DNA of 64,000 nt, from positions 124,001-188,000 of the forward strand of contig JAHLKI010000011.1 in the NCBI GenBank assembly GCA_025602905.1, given 5' to 3'. Position numbers and translations under genes: made by a program. Under the pieces are notes generated by a model. The model saw only the letters and a list, made by a program, of their open reading frames with translations, was not told the origin of the DNA and made no database searches. Position 1 is the first letter of the stretch. Each line of letters begins with the position of its first letter. Shown piece by piece: positions 22,620 through 32,111 of the stretch. Source of the DNA: Phlyctochytrium arcticum. Lineage: Eukaryota > Chytridiomycota > Chytridiomycetes > Chytridiales > Chytridiaceae.

Positions 22620-23362
22620 TCAGTGTATGACCACTGTTGCCCCCCACCAACTGCACCAGGCCAAAACCAATCTTCTCAAGATGCCGACTTACATGGGCAA
22701 CGTGAAATTCTTGTAACATGCCCGTTGGGTGCGCAGCCCCGAACGCAAATCAGCAAAACTACTTGAAGACACATCCAAGTCGTCAAAGCCTTATATTGCC
22801 ACCTTTATGGGCGGGATTACGCACAACAGCGAAGATGGCGCGTATCTCTCGGGGCATTTCCCGGAAGGCCCAAAATTGTCATCAATCTAGCTGAATCGCT
22901 AGAAAATCATCCCCATCCAGACTGGGAGAATATGTCCGCCGCTATGGCCGAATGCCTTCGCTGGGCAAGGCCAAGAAACCTGACAATTTTGGATGGGTCA
23001 GATCCAGCAAGACATCTCAGGCGCAGTGCCTGGCAATCAAATTCAGCATGCTGGAGGACGCCGCTGCACCAGCGACCACCTATCCAGACTCACAAAACCT
23101 CTGGGTGGACTTGGGCAGAGGCCCGGCGTACCCAGTCCTCTTTTTCATGAACAAACGCCGGGTTGACCCACTCCTGTTCGAGTAGAGTCTACCCTTCGGG
23201 ACGGTGGTCACTGTGCAGGCGGCGTTCACAAGCTGGGAACTGCCCACGCGCTCCTGGACACACACCAACGCTTACAACCCCAAGAGAAAAAGGACTGACG
23301 AAGAAATGACCCACACAGTTAATACCATGTCCAGTACCACCATCAAGATTTTGGGTTAAGCG
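22620..23362 (+). pseudogene. Decayed unknown protein, at least three frameshifts
   Basis: Fragments in three frames line up end to end. One contains PYIATFMGGITHNSEDGAYL, the next KPDNFGWVRSSKTSQAQCLA and YPVLFFMNKRRVDPLLFE, the last FGTVVTVQAAFTSWE and ends TIKILG. Together they suggest a former protein of about 240 aa. I do not recognise the family. The surrounding relics make a transposon or viral origin likely, but nothing in the motifs proves it. Confidence 0.35.
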
Positions 23363-23639
23363 CGAGTTGACACTGTCCATGGAATGGACAATCATGCGCT
23401 GGACGCAGGGGAAGCCCTGAACATGATTTAGTTTAGCTCTTTTGTAATCCCATTGTATTGTTACTTGCCATAATATAACTTTTTCAATTCAGTTCTGATT
23501 CGCAATTTTTTCTTAAGGAACAACTGTCTTTTGACAAAATTGCTCATTTGTATGCTATGAATAACGAATCCTATGATATTTTGACTTTGGGAATTGAATA
23601 AACCCTCAGCACTGTTTACAGCTCGTTTGCGGGCTTGTG

Positions 23640-23990
23640 CAGTCTAATTTCTTGCCCACGTGGGTTCTCCTGACTGTCCTGGAGGCTCCTCCTGCCACTA
23701 ATACTAAATTACAGATGGCAAACTGCATGTACTTTGACATTCGGATACACTTGAATTGTGATATCACAAAACCTTCTCGGTACTTGCTACCTGTTGGGTT
23801 TCACGGGTGATCTTTTCATTTCATCACTCGACCTTTTTCAGTTCCATCATGTCTCGGTATTGCGAAAAACCTTTCGATTGTATCCTTGCGAAATACGGTT
23901 CGTGGCAAGCCCTGATTGACACCTGTCAGATAGTCTTGGCCGCGCTGCTTCTCTCCCTATAATCGTTACGACTCCTGTCACTACCTTCAA
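23640..23990 (-). pseudogene. BTB/POZ-like copy D, remnant
   Basis: The minus strand carries the family 5' flank (AAGGTAGTGACAG, then CTGACAGGTGTCAATCAGGG and CTTGCCACGAACCGT). An ATG at 23850 reads MMELKKVE and hits a TGA. After a gap the family block ITIQVYPNVKV is still readable. Downstream, the flank motif CAGGAGAACCCACGTGGGC reappears, so the remnant is also rearranged. Confidence 0.6.
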
Positions 23991-24537
23991 GATACCGATG
24001 GCGAAATGTATCTGCATTCCTTCCTGTTTTCCGCCTACTCGATTTGAGAAATTACATGAAACAGGACACCTTGTCAATCGAAATACACAAAATAAAGTTT
24101 TCCAGTTCCGTAAACTATGTTATGATCTGCGCAGCCTTGGGGTTGAATTGGAAACTGTCCAGGAGCATGGGGAAAAGTTTCTAGAAAAGTTCAGTATACG
24201 TATGACATGTACAAGAGGCACAACATGTATAATGGCTGTTGGAACGGCAGTTTAAGCGGGATCTCAAGTCAGTAACCCCGGGCAGGACTTATCAAGCGCA
24301 TGCGGTTTAGCTTGATTCTGGACCCTTGGGACCCAGTCAGGGAACAGGAAGTTTAACTTAGTTAGTGATACGCTTCTCTATAAATAGCACAGTGGTTTGC
24401 TTCTCATCAAATTGGGGCGCCGGTTATTCTCTCAAAACATGGGCTGCGCACTGCCTACCACGGCGAACATGCTGGGTACTTGTTCTAAATCAGATTCTTT
24501 CACATCACTAAAACCTTCGCGCATAGGCGGTTACTTG

Positions 24538-24925
24538 CGACGACACATCCCGTTTTTCCGTTCTTAATATGCTTTTAAAGGCATGCCACAGACGTGTGGT
24601 CAGCTACGTAAGGATGAACAGTGCGGCATTCAGAAAATTAGATGAAACAATTCGGTCAATCACGAAGGACCAATACAGGACGCCGAAGATGCGATGAAGG
24701 CGGGCAAGAAAGTAACTGACAAAAAAATACACGCACTTTTATGAGATCATATGGTCAACAACATTCACTGTTCAACGAATCAGGGATTTACGCACGAACA
24801 AAAATGAAATCAATTTGTTTGGTTACATGGTTGCCCAACATTTGGTTTACTTTCAATCCAAACGACCTTACAAATCCTGTCAATATTCGGCTTTCTTTGC
24901 ACCTGGCGTACCCGTTTTGAGGAGG
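24538..24925 (+). pseudogene. Helitron N-terminal fragment (second copy)
   Basis: With frameshifts the plus strand reads a block like VSYVRMNSAAFRKL and then QHSLFNESGIYARTKMKSIC, followed by WFTFNPNDLTNPV. That last motif, a Trp followed by T.NPNDL.NPV, is typical of the Helitron_like_N region that precedes the Rep domain. The same segment, less decayed, recurs at 30440-31100. Confidence 0.6.
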
Positions 24926-24959
24926 CGAAGGCCCCAAAAGAAGAAGGTCAACAAGGACG

Positions 24960-25830
24960 GAAGTGATGGGGGAAACGCCATGACATACTCGACAATCAAC
25001 ATTTACCTAGCAGCAGCTGTCAACCTTTGGCTGGCAGCAACAACTTGCCACAAAAGTCCACAGCCTTCCTCACCCCACCAGCCTCACCACCAAGAAATTC
25101 GTGGCCAGCTTCCAACAACAGAAAGCGAAACTGGCAGAGAAGCATCTCCACGATGCCGGCATCGGCACTCTTCTCGATGCTACTCTACCGACGACCTCAT
25201 TCGCCTCGTCGACTACTGGATGTGGCAGCCGTCTCGTCGCAATCACGGAAACGCGTTGAGGGACAGAGCGGGGATTTTGCTCCCGCATTTCACCTTCCTA
25301 CGGGGGGACAATGGTAAGCCAAGCTTCCTTCGTCGTCAAAGTTCTTGGGCATAGTACTGATTGAGTTTCCCTTTTTCTTTTTTCTCTCTTTTCAGTCCGT
25401 CGGCTTCAGATGAAGCACATGTGGGCCCGCAAGTTGGAGGATGAAGGCCCTACCGAGTGCTGGGCGTTGGGGTTGACCATCCGCGAAGGCAAGACAAACA
25501 AGGTGGGGCGAACGGAACACGTCGGGCTTATACGTGGGAAGGACATCGAGACGTGCAATATGCTTTCCGTGGCACTCTACTTCTTCTGGCGATGGGAGAT
25601 CGATAAGGAGCCAGTAGCGAACACCAACGAGCGCAAGACATTCTACTTCATCAACTTTATCAAAAAAAACCCATGGTGTGCGCGCTGCAAAGTCGGGGAC
25701 TGTGATTCAGGAGAAGGAAGAAAGGGAGTTGGCGATGTGGATCGACTCCAGCGGTTACTGAGCACATCCAATGGAACGCTCCGTCAGTCCACCACCACAA
25801 CGATGCTCGCAGTATCAACAACCGCCACTC
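24960..25830 (+). pseudogene. Crypton-like (Ndc10-domain) tyrosine recombinase relic
   Basis: The pieces are MTYSTINIYLAAAVNLWLA, then in another frame KKFVASFQQQKAKLAEKHLH, then LIRLVDYWMWQ and RAGILLPHFTFLRGDN. An intron GTAAGC..TTTTCAG leads to RRLQMKHMWARKLEDEGP and LTIREGKTNKVGRTEHVGL, then MLSVALYFFWRWE. The run K-T-N-..-G-R-..-H-V-G-L-I-R-G-K-D and the ALYFFWRWE helix are the signature of the Ndc10_II/GCR1-type domain that Cryptons share with kinetochore factors. At least two frameshifts break the 5' half. The 3' half is still open. Confidence 0.55.
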
Positions 25831-26059
25831 GTGACGACGAAATCTTTAAGCTCATCTTCTGCTTCTCCCTGTTAACTTCAACTCATGTCCCATTACTTAT
25901 CGCACATCATCATATCAATTCATTCTTTGGATTATCTTACATTAAACTTTTCACTCTGCACAACTTCGATCGACCGGTTATGAGCCCTGCTTGCTGGCAA
26001 ATTTGATTCCAATCCAAATTGAATTCTTTGTCCACCTTTGAAAAGACCATCTCACAGCA

Positions 26060-26470
26060 TCTACAATGGCCACTCGTGACGACGAAATCTTTAATGCCCA
26101 TCATGGAAACGCTATCCGGTGGAAAGGAACGTGATCGGTGTGACTGCTCGCCTTTCCAGGGGTACCGTCTTTGATTATATGAAAAGGAAGGATGCACTAT
26201 CAGCCATTCGAAGTGCGTCAGAGTCCTCGGTGAAGATAGCCCTTCAACATATTGCCCAAAGAGCGCAGGAATCGGGCGAGACATCAATCTCGGTCTCGTA
26301 CGATAATGGATGGAGTCATATGCGGGATGCCGCAGAGGCTCACGAGACTTCCTCACTTGGGACTGTGACAATGAAGTTTACAAAACACGACCAGTCATTG
26401 CAATAAGTTTGTCGGCAAAATCCGGAATAATGTTGCGCGAAGGGAACGTTGAAGGCCTTACATTGCCGGT
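26060..26470 (+). pseudogene. Relic of a second Mutator-type transposase
   Basis: Fragments read MATRDDEIFN, then (other frame) GTVFDYMKRK and a block ending SISVSYDNGWSHMRDAAEAH, then VIAISLSAKSGIMLREGN. The SYDNGWSH.R.A motif and the following LREGN.EG motif resemble the catalytic region of fungal Mutator-domain transposases. Stops and frameshifts make it non-functional. Family assignment is from memory of the pattern. Confidence 0.4.
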
Positions 26471-26479
26471 TTTATCCGA

Positions 26480-27180
26480 ATGATTGAAGACTTATTTGCG
26501 ATCAGCAACCCCTACAAGATCATCCCGCCTATTCGTACCACACCCAATGAAGGGTTCAACCACAAACAAACGCGACCAACGAGCATTTCAACTGATTGTA
26601 TTGTCTCTGAGCACCGACCAAGCCATGCATACCCGGAGCGAGCGGCCCGTGGCACAAGCTATGTGGAGTCCACGAACGGCAAGGATCCCAGAACCGGATG
26701 TATCTTCGACGCAAGTTCCTGACGGTGCCAATGGAGGAGGGCGACTCGGTCCTCGCCCATGTCAACAAAGTGAAGTCTTTGGGCGACACTCTGAGAGCTG
26801 TTGGCGTCAAGCTCGACGATAAGGATATTGCGTCTACGGTACTGTACAGCCTTCCATCGTCATACAACGTTGTTGTACAAGTGTTGCAGTCTCAGGATAT
26901 GACTCTGGAAACCGGCTTTATCTTGGCAAAGCTTCTCAGCGAGGAAGCACGAAGGGCGGAAAATCGGGAGATGTCGAACGGCACAGGTGGTGTCGCATTC
27001 AGTGCAGGAAAATGGGAGAAAAGTGGTGGCCGCGGGGCTCCGGGACGCGATGGGAATAACCAGCGGCGGAGAAGGGATCCGCGTCATGGGAGAGAGCCAA
27101 TTGGGGGCCATGGTCGCGATGGAAGAGAGCCGCATCAAGCGCAAGGAGGAACAGGCGAAGGAACGCCAGAAGGAACTTGA
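26480..27180 (+). pseudogene. Ty1/copia gag (UBN2-type) relic
   Basis: Two pieces join across one frameshift near 26664. The first reads RDQRAFQLIVLSLSTDQAMH. The second reads VHERQGSQNRMYLRRKFLTV and continues MEEGDSVLAHVNKVKSLGD, then VKLDDKDIASTVLYSLPSSY. This order is the standard core of copia gag proteins. The zinc knuckle, protease and polymerase are absent. The 3' end runs into a Gly/Arg-rich tail and then an unrelated coiled-coil segment. Confidence 0.65.
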
Positions 27181-27214
27181 TGCTCACGATGAGAGAGATC
27201 GAGTGCAAGTACTC

Positions 27215-27620
27215 CCGCAGTCAAATTGTCGCAAGAAATAAAACCGGAATTCCGCAACATATTCCAGCATTATACACTAAATCGATTGCAACGGGCGGCC
27301 TTCTCTATGATCTGCCACCAGCGTTCGCAACAATGCCCTGTCCGGATTCTGAACGCCTAAGTATTGTTACTGGACCGAGAGGAACTGGTAAATCAAGGAT
27401 CGTAGCCGTGATCATAGGGCAAATAGAGGCGCATTTCGGGAGGGGTTCCGTCAAAATCCTGCCATCTAGTGGGTACGCAGCCGCTGCCATAGGAGGGACC
27501 ACAGTACATAAAGGGATTAGAATACCACAGGGTGCCACATTCTTGCCAGACCACGTGGTAACACCCTCTGCAGAGTCACCCCAACCCTCTAAAATTGTTG
27601 ACACCCGCAGTTGTATTTGA
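27215..27620 (+). pseudogene. PIF1-like helicase fragment, partial duplicate 1
   Basis: The segment parallels 27860-28220 almost base by base with visible divergence. It reads EFRNIFQHYTLNRLQRAAFS, then (shifted frame) SERLSIVTGPRGTGKSRIVA and GGTTVHKGIRIPQG. The Walker A is GPRGTGKS, with Arg where the second copy has Gly. It stops after PDHVVTPSAES. One frameshift separates the two halves. Confidence 0.6.
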
Positions 27621-27854
27621 CCATCTTCGCACCAAAGTCTCTTTCGAATTGGGCACCTCGTTGACCAAAACGACAGTTGACGCCGTAGACCTGGCAGCAG
27701 CCAACAACCGCGCAACAGATAGCGATGGAGATGCCTAAAATGAATTGGTTACCGGTGTGGGTTGCCCAGGCGAAAGAGTGGTCACGATCAGACCGATAGA
27801 CAGCTTTGGCCATGATCTTTCATTGGGCTCCTTGGGCTTCGAAGCAACAACTCC

Positions 27855-29110
27855 GGCAGTCGATTTATCGCAGGAAATCAAATCCGGATTCCGGAACATG
27901 TTCGAGCAGTATACTCTCAATCCACTGCAAAAGGCGGCCTTTTCCATGATATGCGCACCAGTTTTCGCTAAAATGCCGTGTCCGGAATCAGAACGGCTGA
28001 GCATTGTAACGGGACCCGGAGGCACCGGCAAGTCCAGGATCGTTGCGGCGATTATACAACAAATTGAGGCGCATTTTGGTAGAGGGTCGGTCAAAGTTAT
28101 GGCATCTAGTGGATCAGCGGCCGCAGCCATAGGAGGGACAACAGTACACAAAGGGATTGGAATTCGACAGGGCGCCAAAGAGTTGCCAGATCACGTGCTG
28201 ACTCCATCTGCAGAATCAATTCGGATATGGACCATGGTCAAATGCGTAGTGATCGACGAGGTATCGATGCTGGAGCCCGTCGTGTTTGCGTTGTTTGAAG
28301 AGGCAATGAGATGCAAGAACGAGAACACGGGACGTGTCGGAGGAAGATAGGTCATTCTCTTGTTTGACCAGCTCCAACTGCCACCCGTCCGCGGAGGTTC
28401 TCTGTACAAGGACCCTATTGCGGGAGGCAAGGAGAGAACAGCACACCAACTTTACCGGCAATTTTCCCGCGTGATATATCTTGAAGAAAATATGAGATGA
28501 CGTGATGGTCCGATGTGGGGGAAGAACTTGAGAAGAGAGTGGTCCGAACAGATGAGGAAAACCTTGAGAAGGCGGACGTTAAGCAACGTACTTGTAGAAG
28601 ACACGCAAAACATGAAAAACCAACATACGCCAGTAGTAGTTCAGGACAATGCGACACGGACAGCTATCAACGCAACGATGCTCATTCACGTGAAAGAAAA
28701 AATAGAGACATTAGGATCAGCAACGAAAATATTCATCATTCCCGCAAAAATCACTTCCATACCCACGGCAGCACAAATGCAACAACTTTCGAGATTGTCC
28801 GATAATAAGACGGAGAGAATGCCGATCATCATGTACATATACGAAGGGATGCCGGCGACGGTCAAAGGAAATCAAGCGACAGCGAAGGGCGTTGCGAACG
28901 GTGCCGCATGTCAGATCTTTCACATTGAATGACCGGAGGGCGTGGTTCTCGCCAAGACCGCAGAAGAATTTTGGCTAGCCAGTAAAGAGCCAAGGAATAT
29001 CTTCGCGACTTTCCCGCAACAATGTGGTACTGGCGAACCTTTGTACCCAAGATTGCCGGAGTCATGGCCTGATAACGTTCATCCCATATACGCCGAGCAA
29101 AGGTCCATCA
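27855..29110 (+). pseudogene. PIF1-like helicase relic (Helitron type), duplicate 2
   Basis: An open frame reads GFRNMFEQYTLNPLQKAAFS, Walker A GPGGTGKSRIVAAII, then GGTTVHKGIGIRQG and Walker B VIDEVSML. A stop follows at about 28350. Other frames then continue ILLFDQLQLPPVRGG, IYLEENMR, RDGPMWGKNLR and a C-terminal part (MPATVKGNQATAKGVANGAA, WLASKEPRNIFATFPQ). The order matches the PIF1/RRM3 helicase of Helitrons. Several stops and frameshifts make it inactive. Helitron N-terminal relics on both sides support a broken Helitron as source. Confidence 0.65.
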
Positions 29111-29214
29111 AATGGAAAGGAGGTGGAAAAAAAAGAGGAAAATTACAAAATTACAAAATTGACCAGTTTCCAATCATACCCGCAATCGGTTCAATATACC
29201 ACGGCATCCATGGA

Positions 29215-29990
29215 GCGCCGCACACGTATTCCATGTCTGGCGAGCCGAAAAACTCGACAGAAGAATGCAGAACGTACGAGAAAATCAAAGAAAAGCTCGA
29301 GACCCGATGGGGACAGCAACACGGTATCCTTATCCGCGAATCCCTCTTGGATCTTCAAGTCGGACCGAAGATGTCCGAATACGTAAGACAATTGTCGCAC
29401 GTCTAGAGAAAGACACTCTCGGGGTTCCAAAGTCCATTACCTACTTCCTTCGCGGTCTCCCCCATGACGTTCGCAGACCTCTATTCAACGATATCACCCA
29501 AAACCGCTTGACCACCCTGGTACAGGTACCAACTTCGGTCGAAATATACCACGACAACGACCACCGATTTCGTCAACATGGCACACGAGCGTGACCAACG
29601 CCGTGGCCGCCAGCGGCTTGATAAAAAACCATACGACCGCAACACCAACCATTTAAAAAAAGCGGACGACTGGAAGCCCCGGATGGCTATAATTTTTACG
29701 TTGGAATCAGCCGTGTAAGAACGGAAAAAGGATTACTGCTTCTGGAAGAGCCCAACGCAGTCCGACTTGAAATACTTTCGCCCTACGTAAAGGAAACTTG
29801 GATGAAGACCGAAGGAAGGTGGGAGAAGAGTGGTGGCCACCGGGACGCGGTGGCAAAAACCAGCGGCGGGGAATGTGTTACAAAGTCGGACATTTCAAGA
29901 GCAATTGTCGAACAAGGGCACTGCAAAGTCGCGGGCTGTGGTGGAGGAGGAGGAAGAAGGGGAGTTGGATGAGGAGGAGGTTGACTTGGA
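29215..29990 (+). pseudogene. LTR-retrotransposon gag relic (Ty3/gypsy type)
   Basis: Fragments read TRWGQQHGILIRESLLDLQV, then after a frameshift VPKSITYFLRGLPHDVRRPL. A damaged zinc knuckle follows, MCYKVGHFKSNCR, which lacks the second cysteine of C-x2-C-x4-H-x4-C. A strongly acidic stretch comes next. The FLRGL..D.RR motif is typical of gypsy gag. No protease or reverse transcriptase is seen. Confidence 0.5.
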
Positions 29991-30439
29991 GGATGAGCGG
30001 GAAGATGCGGCGGAAGGTGAGGGGTATGAGGATTTGGATGAGGTGGTGGATGATGAAGAGAACTGTTTGGTGGGTCAGGCCAACGAGAAACGCACGCTGA
30101 TGTCAGAAGGGGCCACTGAAGGCCTACCGCAACGTCCCCACCGCAAGACGAGCAGCCGTACATTCCGCCATGTTGTTGTACGAAGCGCCACCAAAGATCC
30201 ACCCAGGCAGACAGGGAATGCTCCGAGATTGGGAGGCCAAGAGGGAGGTGGAAAAGCGCGGTTCCATCAGCGGCACATACTGGGCAATCACGTAAGGCAG
30301 TGGTGGAACCCGGGGGTCACAGTGTCGGTGTCTGGTAGAATTGGCGAAGGACTGGGCCCATAACGGCGGAGAGATGATATGGTTTACCGACAGGAACCCA
30401 CCACGCAAAATTCCGCTTGTCTGGACGTTTCCTCCTTCG

Positions 30440-31100
30440 AGTCCGTCGCGTCTCTTTCCAACAAGGTCTCGCATCTACTTTACGACAACACGACCAGTCC
30501 TCTAACGTCCAATGCCGCTGGTGCCATCAATATAACCCTATTATCATTGCACGGCGCGGCGACGAATTTTGCGATTCCAACGATCCCCGAGTTTTTCCCA
30601 AACGCCTTTTCCGTCATTATTTCCTTTTGGGATTGGGGGGTCCACTTTTACCACCTACAAGTATTGAAAGGGAGGCTGGGGTAACAACTTTGGTTTTGAA
30701 TACATGGGCTGCTCATTGTTTGGTTCGCCATGGTATGTGTGATGCCGATTTTTCCTCTGCGTTCGCTTACTTACCATGCTTGCAAATATAGGAGGATTTT
30801 TTTTGCGACGCATCCCGTCTTTCCGTTTCTTGTGGCCGACATGCTCCTTAAAGCCTCCAACAGACGTGTTAGCTACCTACGAATGCAATCTACGGCGTTT
30901 GCGCGAACTAGAACACTCATAAAATCAATGACTTTGGAGCGTCTCCAAAGGGCTGAAGAGCAAATGAAGGCAGGCAAAAAGGTGGACGACTTGGATGTTC
31001 AAATGCTGCTCAGCGAGTTGAAATCTTACGGCCACCAACACTCTTTGTCTAATGAGTCTCGGATGGTGGCACGGATTAAGATGAGGCGCCACAGCTACAA
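30440..31100 (+). pseudogene. Helitron N-terminal region, larger fragment
   Basis: Reading frames together give VQCRWCHQYNPIIIARRGDE, then PRVFPK leading into FPSLFPFGIGGP-like sequence, then FFATHPVFPFLVADMLLKAS. An open frame follows with RRVSYLRMQSTAFARTRTLI, MKAGKKVDDLDVQMLLSELK and HQHSLSNESRMVARIKM. The FP.LFPFGIGGP, H-P-.-FPF and NESR..AR.KM landmarks appear in this order in Helitron_like_N proteins. The 24538-24925 relic extends the same family through WFTFNPNDL. Confidence 0.6.
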
Positions 31101-31284
31101 CGGGCGACACCGGTATCAAGCTTCTTTGGCGGGTGGAGAGCGCCCCCCAAGAAGCGCAAGGTTATAGAGCCAAGCAGTGGATGAACCCGCCGGTAGCGGG
31201 TCGGGTAGTAGCCCCACCGACTCCCCACCCCCCACCTCTTCGTCCTCCGGGGACGCCAGCCGCGAGTCGAATAGTGAACAGATA

Positions 31285-31588
31285 TGGCGAAACAACTTGA
31301 GGGGAGGCGCGTCATGCGAGAGAGCCGAATGGAAGCCAATGTTCGTCATGGAATAGAACCGTATCAAGCGTAAAGAAGGAACACGCAAAGGAGCGCCAGA
31401 TTGAACTTGATGCTCTCGATGAGAGGGAGAGAAGGGAACGGAATGAATGGGAGAAGAGGGAGAGGGAGGCTGCCGAGCTAAGATTTAATTTGATGCTTGC
31501 GGCGGCATTTGGTAGAAAGAAGGATGACCCCTTTCAAGACCGGTTGGAACGGTTCATTCGGGATGGAGAAGGGATCAAGACGCCTTGA
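31285..31588 (+). pseudogene. Coiled-coil tail of an unidentified mobile-element protein
   Basis: A highly charged helix reads EHAKERQIELDALDERERRE and continues to FGRKKDDPFQDRLERFIRDG before a TGA. A related segment (SRIKRKEEQAKERQKELDAH) occurs at about 27120-27185. The same protein family therefore left two traces here. The parent family is not identified. Confidence 0.4.
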
Positions 31589-31944
31589 GGAGTAAGGCGG
31601 TAGCTTAGAGTAGTAGATATTAAAATTTGTATTGCAGGTGGTCAAATTGTGTTGGAAAACCCAGCGGGGCTTGATGATTGAGATGAATTCCTCTGCGTAC
31701 ATTATACAACAAGTTAGACCATCACAGATAGATGTTGGACGTCCTTTGTCACATGAGGCGGGGTTACAGGGTTATATCACGAGTTGATCATAGTAGCATA
31801 ATTTTTGGGGGTTGTAAACCCAGGAACAGCAAGTTTACTGTATGTTGCGTGGAAATGATAGGTTTATATTTCCTGAAAATACACCTGCCCGGAAACTCTT
31901 GTACTTCTCGCTAAATACAATTTTTGACAAGCTGCAAATATTTA

Positions 31945-31957
31945 GGGGGGGGGGGGG
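31945..31957 (+). repeat. Poly-G tract (13 G)
   Basis: An uninterrupted run of 13 G sits 280 bp from a run of 15 C on the same strand (32235-32249). The two are complementary. Run lengths may be affected by sequencing error. Confidence 0.8.
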
Positions 31958-32111
31958 CGTTTGCTTGGGAATATCGGCATCATTCCAATAATTTATTCGG
32001 AATTTCTCACGCCCATACTACTATCATACAACCCACTATCGGAATCATGGTCTGTGTGCTCATGCCGCTCTCTGTCCCCTTCCGCCCTCACCTTGCCCAT
32101 CCTCGTCCACA

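Noticed and set aside
27589..27813. Cys-rich minus-strand frame between helicase copies
   Set aside because: Short, surrounded by relics, with no recognisable cysteine-spacing family.
29518..29534. GGTACAGGTACCAAC as another MULE end
   Set aside because: Only one and a half hexamers match, with no partner repeat or target duplication. It lies in a gag relic.
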